17,661 bases of DNA from an uncultured Bacilli bacterium (GCA_947623975.1 CANQHY010000012.1:1-17661), one strand, 5' to 3'. Shown: positions 1-7,506, counted from the first letter of the stretch. Numbers and translations are program-made. The notes: generated from the sequence alone by a model not told the origin.

Positions 1-411
1 TATATATTTGTATATCTATTATGTTACTTTACCATCAAAAATTCTGGTTGTTATGATTATTATCTTGCTTTTTGTAATACGAATTTAGATACCGAAAAAA
101 GAAGATATATTACCTATATTTACAATCGTTTATCACAATTAAATGTAAGTATAAGAAATAAAGATATACAAGATCAGTGGTCTAAACAAAATACTCAATA
201 TATTATAAATGTACTTAATTTTATCAATCATGAACCTTGGGTTACTAGAGAATTTACTTTTGATAAAAACAAGACTTATAGTCCTGAGATGATTTCTGTA
301 AATATTAAAGGAACTAAAACGAGATATCCCAAGAAAAATGCTTATTTAGATTATTTTGATTTTGATTATGTTATAGAAAATTTAAATAATTATATAGTGA
401 AAAGGAGTTAG
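1..411 (+). CDS. 3' end of an unrecognised gene upstream of the restriction genes
   Basis: Frame 1 is open from the window edge to a TAG at 409-411, giving the last 136 codons of a longer protein. It is not in a recognisable family. The visible part is rich in Tyr, Asn and Lys and ends in a Tyr/Asn-rich stretch and VKRS. It shows no motif X (GNxV) near the C-terminus, which argues against the tail of a C5-cytosine methyltransferase, the neighbour expected in a classical LlaJI locus. The ribosome binding site AAAGGAG (401-407) of the next gene lies inside its last codons, so the two are almost certainly co-transcribed. By position it may be another restriction-modification component, such as a specificity, nuclease or accessory protein, but that is inference from context alone. 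The start lies outside the window. Confidence 0.6.
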   Translation, partial: YIFVYLLCYFTIKNSGCYDYYLAFCNTNLDTEKRRYITYIYNRLSQLNVSIRNKDIQDQWSKQNTQYIINVLNFINHEPWVTREFTFDKNKTYSPEMISVNIKGTKTRYPKKNAYLDYFDFDYVIENLNNYIVKRS

Positions 412-416
412 ATAAT

Positions 417-1994
417 ATGAATTTAAATTTACCAAGATTGGAAAATGAAAATTATACTTTAGACAAATTTCCTTTTGAAGGAGAGTATGTTTCGTATGTA
501 TTAAGAAATTATCTTATAGATGGGAAGTCTATCATAAATATTGATAATGAATATTTCGGTGATAACTATGCTGATACTGGTAAACTATGTTCCGTTGTAC
601 TTGATTATTATGGATTGATTTCTAGTGATAGTTCTTTTGATAACAAAGGAATTTATAGTGGACAAAAGTTGGATGATGTTGTAGAGTTTTTAGATAAACA
701 GAGTGATGTAAGATATAAAAAAATTGCCTCAGGATTAGCTAATATAGAATTCTTTAATAATTATTCTGAAGAAGAATTAGGAAGGATATTGGGGGAAAGA
801 TATAATAATGCAGCTGAAAAGACAAAGATAGCATCCTTATATCTATTTGGAATTGAATTTGCTAAATTAATTGAAAAGAATAATTACGATTACAAAAAGA
901 TATATGAGTATTCTAACATTCCAGCTTCTAACTTAGATGTTGAACTTAGTAAGGCCTTACGTATAAGTAAATTTGTTAAACTCAATGATGTTCCAAAAGT
1001 AGTAGAGTATGTTAATAAAACTAATAGAAACTTGAAAGAAATTGATAATACCGGTAGAGTAAAGGGTGGTAATAATTATATTTATTATGGAGCTCCTGGC
1101 TGTGGAAAAAGTTTCAAAATCAGAAAGCGTTGTAAAGACGAGAATTTTGAAATGATTAGAACAACTTTTTATCCTGATTATACAAATGGAGAATTTGTTG
1201 GGCAGATAGTTCCTAAAATTGATGATGATGGTAGAATAAATTATGTTATTAAACCTGGTTATTTTACGTCGATTTTATTTGAAGCTATGCTAAACCCTAC
1301 TAAAAAATATGCCTTGGTCATCGAAGAAATAAATAGAGGAAATGCTTCGGCGATTTTTGGTGATATCTTTCAATTGTTAGATAGAGATGATGATGGTAAT
1401 AGCGAATTTGATATAACTAATGATTTAATTACTGAGTATTTTAGTAAAAATGGATACATCTTAAATAAAATAATAATACCTTCTAATTTATCTATTATGG
1501 CTACGATGAATACTAGTGATCAGAATGTTTATATACTAGATACAGCTTTTAAGAGAAGATGGAAACTAGAAAAAATAAGTAACGAATTTGATAATAGTGA
1601 TTATGATACAAAATTAAAATCAATGTTGATACCTGGTTCAAATAGCGTAACATGGAAAGATTTTATTGATAAGATTAATTCCAAGATATTCGAAAAGAAT
1701 TCTTATGGTGTCAATGCTGAAGACAAACAAATCGGTAAATATTTTGTAGGATTAAATGACTTAGTTGAAAAAAGTAAAATTGAAGATGTTGATGTTGTTT
1801 CGACTGCCAAGAAATCATTCGCAGAGAAAGTCCTTATGTATTTATGGGAAGATGTTACTAAATTGAATCACGAAGCTTGGTTTAATCCTAAATACAGAAC
1901 ATTAGATAACTTATTATTGGCCTTTAAAACAGAAAATTTGAAGGTCTTTAATGGTATTTTTGATGAATCCGTAGAAGATGATAATAATGAATAA
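417..1994 (+). CDS. McrB-type AAA+ NTPase, restriction subunit (LlaJI R1-like)
   Basis: This is the motor subunit of an McrBC/LlaJI-class restriction system, expected to hydrolyse NTP (GTP in characterised members), translocate on DNA and activate the nuclease encoded next. Seen directly: Walker A GAPGCGKS at residues 225-232, a TNGEFVGQIVP segment shortly after it, Walker B VIEEINRGN at about 301-309, an MNTSDQ motif at 364-369 matching the McrB-family MNT(A/S)D signature, and LDTAFKRRW just downstream with likely arginine fingers. The first roughly 220 residues match no domain I recognise. In this class that region is normally the DNA-recognition part, so target specificity cannot be predicted. 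ATG 417 is preceded by AAAGGAG with 9 bases of spacing. The last 17 bases overlap the next gene, which suggests translational coupling. GTP preference is inferred from the family and is not visible. Confidence 0.85.
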   Translation: MNLNLPRLENENYTLDKFPFEGEYVSYVLRNYLIDGKSIINIDNEYFGDNYADTGKLCSVVLDYYGLISSDSSFDNKGIYSGQKLDDVVEFLDKQSDVRYKKIASGLANIEFFNNYSEEELGRILGERYNNAAEKTKIASLYLFGIEFAKLIEKNNYDYKKIYEYSNIPASNLDVELSKALRISKFVKLNDVPKVVEYVNKTNRNLKEIDNTGRVKGGNNYIYYGAPGCGKSFKIRKRCKDENFEMIRTTFYPDYTNGEFVGQIVPKIDDDGRINYVIKPGYFTSILFEAMLNPTKKYALVIEEINRGNASAIFGDIFQLLDRDDDGNSEFDITNDLITEYFSKNGYILNKIIIPSNLSIMATMNTSDQNVYILDTAFKRRWKLEKISNEFDNSDYDTKLKSMLIPGSNSVTWKDFIDKINSKIFEKNSYGVNAEDKQIGKYFVGLNDLVEKSKIEDVDVVSTAKKSFAEKVLMYLWEDVTKLNHEAWFNPKYRTLDNLLLAFKTENLKVFNGIFDESVEDDNNE

Positions 1995-3234
1995 TTCTAA
2001 TAAGGCATGGCATTGTAAAAGTTGTCTCGAAGATGATTATAATAGAGTTGGTATAAAATTTTCTGAAGATGGTATAGATATTTACTTTCCTTTAGGGTAT
2101 GATATACCACTAGATACAGAGGTAAATTTGCAAAGAAAAGCTGTTATAGATTTACTTTTTACGCTTTCTTTAACAAAAGAGATAGATAGTGAAAATGATT
2201 TTACTAGAAAAACAGGCAATGCCACAAATTTTCCAATTTATTCCTATTTGTGGATACTAAATGATTATATTAATAATGGGTTATATAACGTAAAAGAAAA
2301 AAGATATATTAGGTCGCAAACGGGAAAGGTCAATTGGAAAAGAACTTTTTCTACAGTCCCAATATATTCTAAACAGGGGGCAATCTATTTGGATCCGTAT
2401 GTCGAAAAGGATTTGGTAGTAGATAACATTATTACAGAAATACATGCTTTATGTATTAATCACAGCATTGAACAAATAGGGTGGTTATTTGGTAATATAG
2501 AAAAAGTTAATTTTAAATACAACGATAAAAATAAAAACTATTACTTGAGCATTTTAGATGAAGAATTGAGAAGATCTTTTAGCGACAAGAAAAAAACTTT
2601 AATTAGTAACATGATTGCTATTATAAAAAGTAAAGTTAATGATAACTCATTTGAAAAAATAAGTAATATTTTAACACTAAATTACAACCATGCTTGGGAA
2701 AAAATGATTGATTCTGTCTTTGGAAACGATTTAATAGAAAATTATCGACCAGAGTTAACTTGGAATGGTTTGCCCGAAAAAGTTTCAACTATTCACATGA
2801 GCCCTGATACTGTAATTAAAAATAAAAAGAATAGAGAATTATTCATAATTGATTCTAAATATTATAAATATGGAGTTATTAATAATGGGAAATTACCTGG
2901 TGCCGAAGATATTGATAAGCAGATAACTTATGGTGATTATTGTAGTAATCCTAATAATTTTGATAAACCTTTAGAGTATGACATTAATAAAATATACAAT
3001 GCTTTCGTTGTTCCTTATAATAAAAATGATAATAGATTTAATTATCGTTCTGATATTGTCTATCTTGGCTACGCTGAAAGTAGGGCAAGAAATACAACTG
3101 ATTCTTTTTTGCATAAAAAGGTTGCTCTTGTTTTAATAGATACTAAGTACGTTATAGATTGTTACTTAAAAAAAGAAATAAAAGATGCCGATAAGCTTTT
3201 AGATTCTATACGAGAAGGGTTATTAGAAAATTAA
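1978..3234 (+). CDS. PD-(D/E)xK restriction endonuclease subunit, LlaJI/McrC type
   Basis: Probable nuclease partner of the McrB-type NTPase encoded immediately upstream. The roughly 418-residue length, the order behind an McrB-like gene and a C-terminal nuclease core fit the LlaJI R2 family, whose characterised member belongs to a system recognising GACGC. The core contains SPDTVI (Asp about 277), then FIIDSKYYK with Asp292-Ser-Lys294, giving a D-x14-D-x-K arrangement, followed by a QITYGDY segment typical of the helix after the catalytic strand. The N-terminal 200 residues carry no motif I recognise. ATG 1978 overlaps the upstream gene. A second in-frame ATG at 1987 is equally possible because neither has a clear Shine-Dalgarno sequence, so translation probably relies on coupling. 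No terminator hairpin with a T-run follows. No cognate methyltransferase is visible, and without one a DNA-cutting system would be expected to be toxic, so it should lie upstream of the window. Confidence 0.8.
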   Translation: MIIMNNSNKAWHCKSCLEDDYNRVGIKFSEDGIDIYFPLGYDIPLDTEVNLQRKAVIDLLFTLSLTKEIDSENDFTRKTGNATNFPIYSYLWILNDYINNGLYNVKEKRYIRSQTGKVNWKRTFSTVPIYSKQGAIYLDPYVEKDLVVDNIITEIHALCINHSIEQIGWLFGNIEKVNFKYNDKNKNYYLSILDEELRRSFSDKKKTLISNMIAIIKSKVNDNSFEKISNILTLNYNHAWEKMIDSVFGNDLIENYRPELTWNGLPEKVSTIHMSPDTVIKNKKNRELFIIDSKYYKYGVINNGKLPGAEDIDKQITYGDYCSNPNNFDKPLEYDINKIYNAFVVPYNKNDNRFNYRSDIVYLGYAESRARNTTDSFLHKKVALVLIDTKYVIDCYLKKEIKDADKLLDSIREGLLEN

Positions 3235-3291
3235 TTTGTTAAATTATCACTGACAAGTTTTATTATAACAATTAGTTTTAACACCAATAGA

Positions 3292-3341
3292 TTTACATTT
3301 CTATTAAGAAAAAAGTAAATATATTTGTATAAAAATGTAAA
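3292..3341. repeat. 9-bp perfect inverted repeat in a noncoding gap
   Basis: TTTACATTT (3292-3300) and AAATGTAAA (3333-3341) are exact reverse complements separated by 32 bases. The spacer contains a 10-base palindrome, AAATATATTT (3317-3326). It lies 60-110 bases after the restriction nuclease stop in a 281-base gap. There is no T-run after the second arm, so it does not look like an intrinsic terminator. It could be a 3' mRNA structure or a protein site, or simply chance in very AT-rich DNA. Confidence 0.4.
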
Positions 3342-3426
3342 ATCATTAAATGAATTTGAATTAAAAAAAATGTAGATGATGTCGTAAAATAAAATTGACC
3401 AATTATTTTAAAAATAAATACCTATA

Positions 3427-3458
3427 TTGCCGTATTTTATTAATAAAAGGTATATAAT
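3427..3458 (+). promoter_or_regulatory. candidate promoter with palindromic operator for the deacetylase gene
   Basis: TATAAT at 3453-3458 is a consensus -10 element. The best upstream match to a -35, TTGCCG at 3427-3432, is 20 bases away, so the -35 is poor and the promoter may need an activator. A perfect 14-bp palindrome, TTTTATTAATAAAA (3435-3448), sits between the two, where a bound repressor would block polymerase. The expected transcript starts near 3465, giving a leader of about 50 bases. Apart from this site and the inverted repeat at 3292-3341 I see nothing in the 3235-3515 gap. Confidence 0.4.
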
Positions 3459-3515
3459 TAAAACAGAAATGGGAAAGGATTAATAAGAGATTAGTTATTA
3501 TTTTGGGTTCGTTAT

Positions 3516-4775
3516 ATGAGGAAGATTGTTAAAAAAAGGAAAAAAATTATTATTGTACTATCTTTAGTGTTAATTATTTCGGGATTGGCTGGTGTATTTA
3601 TATATAAAAAATACGATGATGAAAAAAAAGAAAAAATAAGACTTGAAAATATTAGAAAAGAAGAGGCGCGTACTCTTAATACAATAAAAGAAAATTACAA
3701 TAATTATGTAGTTAGTAAAGCTAATTCTAAACTTTATGAACTAGAGGAAAACGACTATAAAGAAATAGGAAAAATCGAAGATGGAGTTAAATTAGAACTT
3801 GAAAATATTGATGAATTAACGCTTGATAATAAATATTTTAAATTAAAAAATAGCAATTATTATGTTTATTATAATGATGTTGAAAAAATAGAAGGATTTA
3901 ATATCGATGATTATTATAAAAATTACGTTGTCTTCGATAATGATGTCGTAACTAAAAATCCTACAAAATTTTATGATGGAGATAATTTAGTTTATACAAT
4001 TGATACCTCTTTTACTTTGCCAATTATAATAAATGAAGATGATTATTATCAAGTAGAATTCGACAATAAATTGTTAAAAATAAAAAAAGAAGATGTCGAA
4101 AAATTGGTTGAAAATAAAAAAAATATTGATATAGCAAGCGATATTGCCGTACTTAATTATCATTTTTTCTATGATAAGGCGAAAGGTGATTATTGCCCAG
4201 AAATTATTTGCCTTGATACAAGTGATTTTGATGCACAACTAAAATATTTGAAAGATAATAATTTTTATACTGCCAGTATGAAAGATATGGCATTATGGAT
4301 GGAAAGAAAAATTCAACTACCTAAAAAGACGGCTGTTATAACTATTGATGATGGTGCCATGGGAACTAATACTTATTTGCCATGGTTACTTAAAAAATAC
4401 GATTTACACGGAACCTTATTTTTAATTACTGGTTGGTGGCCTAAAGCTAATTATCTAAGTGATAACTTAGAAATTCAGTCACATGGAAATAATATTCATA
4501 ATTACTATGGTGAAGCATTATACAAAACTAAAGATGAATTATTAGATGATTTCCATAAATCAATAGAGGCTTTAGATGGTGAAGATACCGCTTTATGCTA
4601 TCCTTTTTATGCTCATAATGAAAAAGTAAGAAGTGCTGCTAAAGAAGCGGGATTTAAAATTGCTTTTGCTGGAGGAAATGAAAAAGCAAGACAAAGCGAT
4701 GACCCATATCAAATAGGAAGATATCCAATATATAGCTATACTAGTCTTAATGAATTTATTCAAATAGTAAATTAA
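3516..4775 (+). CDS. membrane-anchored polysaccharide deacetylase (PgaB/IcaB-like NodB domain)
   Basis: Predicted metal-dependent N-deacetylase acting outside the membrane on a GlcNAc-containing polymer, such as a surface polysaccharide or peptidoglycan. The N-terminus has a Lys/Arg cluster and one hydrophobic segment (about residues 10-30) without a cleavage site I trust, so it is probably a signal anchor. It is followed by a charged, possibly coiled region and about 150 residues without recognisable motifs. The catalytic part starts near residue 210 (AVLNYHFF). The first NodB motif is TIDDG with Asp278/Asp279. The second, SHGNNIH, supplies His323 and His328. The five-residue His-His spacing matches E. 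coli PgaB (H184/H189) rather than the usual HxxxH of NodB proteins. A CYPF segment and the C-terminal DDPYQIGRYP follow. The exact substrate is not determinable, and no pga/ica synthase genes are adjacent. The Shine-Dalgarno sequence before ATG 3516 is weak (TTGGG). Confidence 0.85.
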   Translation: MRKIVKKRKKIIIVLSLVLIISGLAGVFIYKKYDDEKKEKIRLENIRKEEARTLNTIKENYNNYVVSKANSKLYELEENDYKEIGKIEDGVKLELENIDELTLDNKYFKLKNSNYYVYYNDVEKIEGFNIDDYYKNYVVFDNDVVTKNPTKFYDGDNLVYTIDTSFTLPIIINEDDYYQVEFDNKLLKIKKEDVEKLVENKKNIDIASDIAVLNYHFFYDKAKGDYCPEIICLDTSDFDAQLKYLKDNNFYTASMKDMALWMERKIQLPKKTAVITIDDGAMGTNTYLPWLLKKYDLHGTLFLITGWWPKANYLSDNLEIQSHGNNIHNYYGEALYKTKDELLDDFHKSIEALDGEDTALCYPFYAHNEKVRSAAKEAGFKIAFAGGNEKARQSDDPYQIGRYPIYSYTSLNEFIQIVN

Positions 4776-4814
4776 TTTTTGCTAAAAAATAAGAAAAAAA
4801 ATTCAAAAAAAAGT

Positions 4815-4843
4815 TTGAAAAAAAGAAAAAAGAATTATATAAT
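4815..4843 (+). promoter_or_regulatory. near-consensus sigma-A promoter for the MATE-kinase gene
   Basis: TTGAAA (4815-4820) and TATAAT (4838-4843) are separated by exactly 17 bases, making this the cleanest promoter in the window. The start point should fall near 4849-4851, about 110 bases before the TTG start codon and only about 12 bases before the first arm of the leader hairpin. A promoter this strong directly in front of a terminator hairpin is the layout expected for attenuation control. Confidence 0.75.
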
Positions 4844-4861
4844 TATTTAGTCTGATCCAGC

Positions 4862-4905
4862 AAACAATGCGTAAAAACAAGACCGTTTTTAGGCATTGTT
4901 TTTTT
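4862..4905 (+). terminator. strong leader hairpin with T-run: attenuator of the MATE-kinase gene
   Basis: AAACAATGC (4862-4870) pairs with GCATTGTTT (4893-4901). After a G/G mismatch the stem continues with TAAAAAC (4872-4878) against GTTTTTA (4885-4891), closing a six-base loop AAGACC. The roughly 16-bp stem runs into seven T's (4899-4905), a full intrinsic terminator. Because the MATE promoter lies upstream of it, it should stop most transcripts unless antitermination occurs, and it may also end the preceding deacetylase transcript. A competing outer pairing is possible between ATCCAG (4855-4860) and CTGGAT (4917-4922). No known riboswitch aptamer is recognisable, and only about a dozen bases precede the hairpin. 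Confidence 0.75.
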
Positions 4906-4944
4906 ATGCGAATTAACTGGATAGATAGATTTACCATAAAGTAA
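4867..4944 (+). CDS. putative 25-residue leader peptide overlapping the attenuator
   Basis: A short ORF starts with ATG 4867 inside the first hairpin arm (MRKNKTVFRHCFF...). It reads through the whole terminator stem and ends at TAA 4942-4944, inside the AAAGGAGG Shine-Dalgarno sequence of the MATE gene. A ribosome on it would cover the hairpin, and its stop lies 14 bases before the TTG start, so both attenuation by ribosome position and translational reinitiation are conceivable. This resembles in layout the leader ORFs of inducible antibiotic-resistance genes such as tet(M). Against it, no Shine-Dalgarno sequence precedes the ATG, which lies only about 17 bases from the predicted transcript start. 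A chance ORF is possible. Confidence 0.35.
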   Translation: MRKNKTVFRHCFFMRINWIDRFTIK

Positions 4945-4958
4945 AGGAGGCTTTTAAA

Positions 4959-6932
4959 TTGGAAAATCAAGAAAGTAACAAGTTTTTAGGCGAAGAAAAA
5001 ATATCTAAACTACTTTTTAAATTTTCTATACCATGTATTTTGTCATTACTTATTAGTTCTTTATACAATATAGTAGATCAAACTTTCATTGGTAATAGTA
5101 ATCTTGGGTATTTAGGTAACGCTGCCACTGGGGTAGTTTATCCTATAACAATAATTGCTGTAGCATTTGCTTGGTGTTTTGGTGATGGAGCAGCAGCCTA
5201 TCTGTCATTGTGTCAAGGAAGAAAGGATATAAAAAATATAGATAAATCTATTGGAAATAGTATATTAATAACTTTTATTATTAGTATTTTATTTCTTATT
5301 TTAGGATTTGTTTTTAAAGATCAATTGTTATATTTATTTGGAGCAAGCGACAAAAGTATTTTTCTTGCAAGAGATTATTATGTGATTATTCTTGCGGCAA
5401 TACCTGTTTATATGCTTGGCAATAGTATGAATGCGGTAATTAGGGCTGATGGATCGCCAAAATTTTCGATGGCTGCTACTGCTATTGGTGCTGTTATAAA
5501 TATTATTTTAGATCCAATATTTATTTTTAATTTTAATTTGGGCATTAAAGGTGCTGCTTATGCTACTGTTATAGGACAAATTGCATCCTTAGTTGTTTCA
5601 ATTGTTTATTATACGAGAACTAAGACTTTTAAGTTATGTAAGGATAGTTTTAAAATTAATTTTACAGTTTTCAAAAATGTAGTTAAATTAGGTATATCAA
5701 CTTTTATAACTCAGATGAGTATTGTTATTATATCTTTAGTTTGCAATATAATGCTTGCTAAATATGGTGCATCTAGTAAATATGGCAGTGATATTCCTAT
5801 TGCTGTTATTGGTATAACAATGAAAGTATTTTCTATTGTTATAAACATAATCGTAGGAATTATTCTAGGAGCTCAACCAATATTGGGTTACAATTATGGT
5901 GCTAAAAATATTGCAAGAGTAAAGGAAACTTTTAAAAAAGTAACAATTATATCAATAATTGTTGGAATAATTGCTACATTTATATTTGAATTATATCCTA
6001 ATATAATTATTAGTATTTTTGGTTCAAACGAAGAGATATATATGGAGTTTGCTACTTTAACATTTAGATTGTTTTTGATGCTTGTCACATTGACCTGTTT
6101 AATCAAAATGTGTTCAATCTTTTTTCAAGCAGTAGGTGAACCATTAAAGTCCGCTATAGTATCTTTGGCAAGAGATATATTGTTTTTTGTTCCATTAGTT
6201 ATCATACTTCCTAAATATTTTGGTATAAAAGGTGTCTTAATTGCAGGACCAATCGCGGATATTTTAGGAATTATTGTTACTGTTATCTTAATTTTTAAGT
6301 TTTTTAGAAATCTCGATACAGAACGTAATAATAATCAAGAGGTTTATTTAAAACAGTCTAAACCGGGTGTAATTATTACTATTTCAAGAACTCATGGCAG
6401 TCAAGGTAAGGCTATTGGAGAAATACTTGCTAAAAAGTTAAATATTCCGTATTACTATAAGGAAATGACAGCTCTTGCCGCTAAAGAAAGTGGCTTAGAT
6501 AAAGAATTTGTTTCGAATATTAACAAAAGTAAAAATGTTTTACATGATTTATACCTAACGACATCACCTGTTAAGTATGCTATTGAAGCTCAAGAAAAAG
6601 TAATAAAAATGATTGCTAACAAAGGTTCTTGTGTAATTGTTGGAAGGGCTGCTGATTATGTTTTAAGAAACAATTCAAATTTAGTAAAAGTATTTATCTA
6701 TGCTCCAATGGAATATCGCATAAAAAAAGTTATGGAGATGTATAATGACTCTTTAGTAAATGCTAAAAAGAACATTGAAAAATCCGATAAAAATAGGGCT
6801 AGTTATTATGAAATGATTTCTGAACAAAAGTGGAAAACTTTAGAAAATTATGATTTATGCATTGATTCTAGTATTGGCAAAGAGAAAACTGCGGAAATAA
6901 TTTGTGAATATATTAAAAGGATAAATAAATAA
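4959..6932 (+). CDS. MATE multidrug/Na+ efflux transporter fused to a cytidylate-kinase-like domain
   Basis: A 657-residue fusion. Residues about 10-450 form a MATE-family transporter: an N-terminal FLGEEKISKLLFKFSIP entry, alternating hydrophobic segments consistent with 12 helices, the DGSPKFSMAATAIGAVINIILDP region after helix 4, and IVGIILGAQPILGYNYGAKN at the start of the second half. The family exports cationic drugs or metabolites using Na+ or H+ gradients. After a hydrophilic linker (about 452-467), residues about 468-657 match the cytidylate kinase-like family: ITISRTHGSQGKAIG near its N-terminus, then IPYYYKEM, and CVIVGRAADYVL further on. The P-loop-like stretch GSQGKAIG is not a canonical GxxxxGK(S/T), so nucleotide kinase activity is uncertain. 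The start is TTG 4959, chosen because AAAGGAGG (4943-4950) lies 8 bases before it. The gene is monocistronic, with a leader attenuator before it and a terminator after it. The link between transport and the kinase-like domain is unknown. Confidence 0.85.
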   Translation: MENQESNKFLGEEKISKLLFKFSIPCILSLLISSLYNIVDQTFIGNSNLGYLGNAATGVVYPITIIAVAFAWCFGDGAAAYLSLCQGRKDIKNIDKSIGNSILITFIISILFLILGFVFKDQLLYLFGASDKSIFLARDYYVIILAAIPVYMLGNSMNAVIRADGSPKFSMAATAIGAVINIILDPIFIFNFNLGIKGAAYATVIGQIASLVVSIVYYTRTKTFKLCKDSFKINFTVFKNVVKLGISTFITQMSIVIISLVCNIMLAKYGASSKYGSDIPIAVIGITMKVFSIVINIIVGIILGAQPILGYNYGAKNIARVKETFKKVTIISIIVGIIATFIFELYPNIIISIFGSNEEIYMEFATLTFRLFLMLVTLTCLIKMCSIFFQAVGEPLKSAIVSLARDILFFVPLVIILPKYFGIKGVLIAGPIADILGIIVTVILIFKFFRNLDTERNNNQEVYLKQSKPGVIITISRTHGSQGKAIGEILAKKLNIPYYYKEMTALAAKESGLDKEFVSNINKSKNVLHDLYLTTSPVKYAIEAQEKVIKMIANKGSCVIVGRAADYVLRNNSNLVKVFIYAPMEYRIKKVMEMYNDSLVNAKKNIEKSDKNRASYYEMISEQKWKTLENYDLCIDSSIGKEKTAEIICEYIKRINK

Positions 6933-6963
6933 AGACTATCAAAATACTTGATAGCTCTTTTTT
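6931..6963. terminator. terminator between the convergent MATE-kinase and Nudix genes
   Basis: AAAGA (6931-6935) plus CTATCAA (6936-6942) pair with TTGATAG (6948-6954) plus TCTTT (6956-6960), with one bulged C at 6955 and loop AATAC. Six T's follow (6958-6963). The hairpin begins within the MATE-kinase stop codon and reaches the Nudix stop codon (6962-6964). It should terminate the plus strand well. On the minus strand the tail (TCTTTATTTA) is less uniform, so termination there is weaker. Confidence 0.8.
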
Positions 6964-7441
6964 AATAGTTATTTATTATATCGTGACTCATTGTATCTTC
7001 ATTGATAATATCTTTTATTATATCTGGTAAAACTTTATATTTATTCAAATCATCAATATTTATCCACGTATTTACCGATTTTTCCTTGTCTTTGGTTTTA
7101 AAATTATTCATTGCAGTTAATTTAGTATTGCCTTCAATTTTATATATAAACAATAATTCGTGAAATTTAATTGCATTGTGAACGAAGAAATTTTCAACTA
7201 CATCTATTAATTTTATTTCCAAAGGTGAAATTAAAACACCAGATTCCTCATATATTTCTCTAATTAGTGCTTCCTCAGTGTTTTCAAAAAAAGAGACTCT
7301 TCCTCCAATAAGAGAGTAATAATCATTATCATCACTTTTTTGTAATAATATTTTATCTTTATTTGTAATTAAAGCTCCTACTCGAAAATTAAATTTAGCA
7401 TTTAACTGTTCATTTTTAAAGCTTATATCATTTGCTTTCAT
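6962..7441 (-). CDS. Nudix hydrolase
   Basis: A 159-residue cytosolic Nudix-family pyrophosphohydrolase, which cleaves nucleoside diphosphate-X compounds. The Nudix box is perfect: G47-x5-E53-x7-R61-E62-I63-x-E65-E66-x-G68-V69, with the metal-binding REIYEE core. RVGALITNKDKILLQ forms the preceding strand and GG the usual lead-in. The substrate cannot be read from the sequence, because this subfamily covers many nucleotide and sugar-nucleotide targets. I start at ATG 7441 rather than the in-frame ATG 7456: GGGAG lies 8 bases before 7441, nothing suitable precedes 7456, and the predicted transcript begins only about 15 bases before 7456. It is transcribed convergently to the MATE-kinase gene and divergently from the flavin reductase-like gene, so it is a single-gene unit. 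Confidence 0.9.
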   Translation of the reverse strand: MKANDISFKNEQLNAKFNFRVGALITNKDKILLQKSDDNDYYSLIGGRVSFFENTEEALIREIYEESGVLISPLEIKLIDVVENFFVHNAIKFHELLFIYKIEGNTKLTAMNNFKTKDKEKSVNTWINIDDLNKYKVLPDIIKDIINEDTMSHDIINNY

Positions 7442-7477
7442 TTTGCTTTCTCCCATCTTAAAAGTATTTTCAATATA

Positions 7478-7506
7478 ATAATAACTTAAGCTTGTTTATT
7501 AGTCAA
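7478..7506 (-). promoter_or_regulatory. promoter of the Nudix gene
   Basis: Read on the minus strand, TTGACT (7506-7501) and TATTAT (7483-7478) are 17 bases apart. The predicted start near 7471 gives a leader of about 30 bases before ATG 7441. Confidence 0.65.

Noticed and set aside
1..411. Tail of a C5-cytosine methyltransferase
   Set aside because: Such a partner would be expected in a LlaJI locus, but no GNxV motif X or other methyltransferase motif appears in the 136 C-terminal residues.
4851..4959. A known riboswitch class in the MATE leader
   Set aside because: Guanidine (ykkC, mini-ykkC), preQ1, fluoride and SAM types were considered because they can precede transporter genes. The leader has only about 12 bases before the terminator stem and none of their conserved cores.
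5894..6106. Minus-strand open frame of 70 codons inside the MATE region
   Set aside because: It lies wholly within the well-supported MATE-kinase gene, has no ribosome binding site and resembles no family. It is a shadow of the coding strand.
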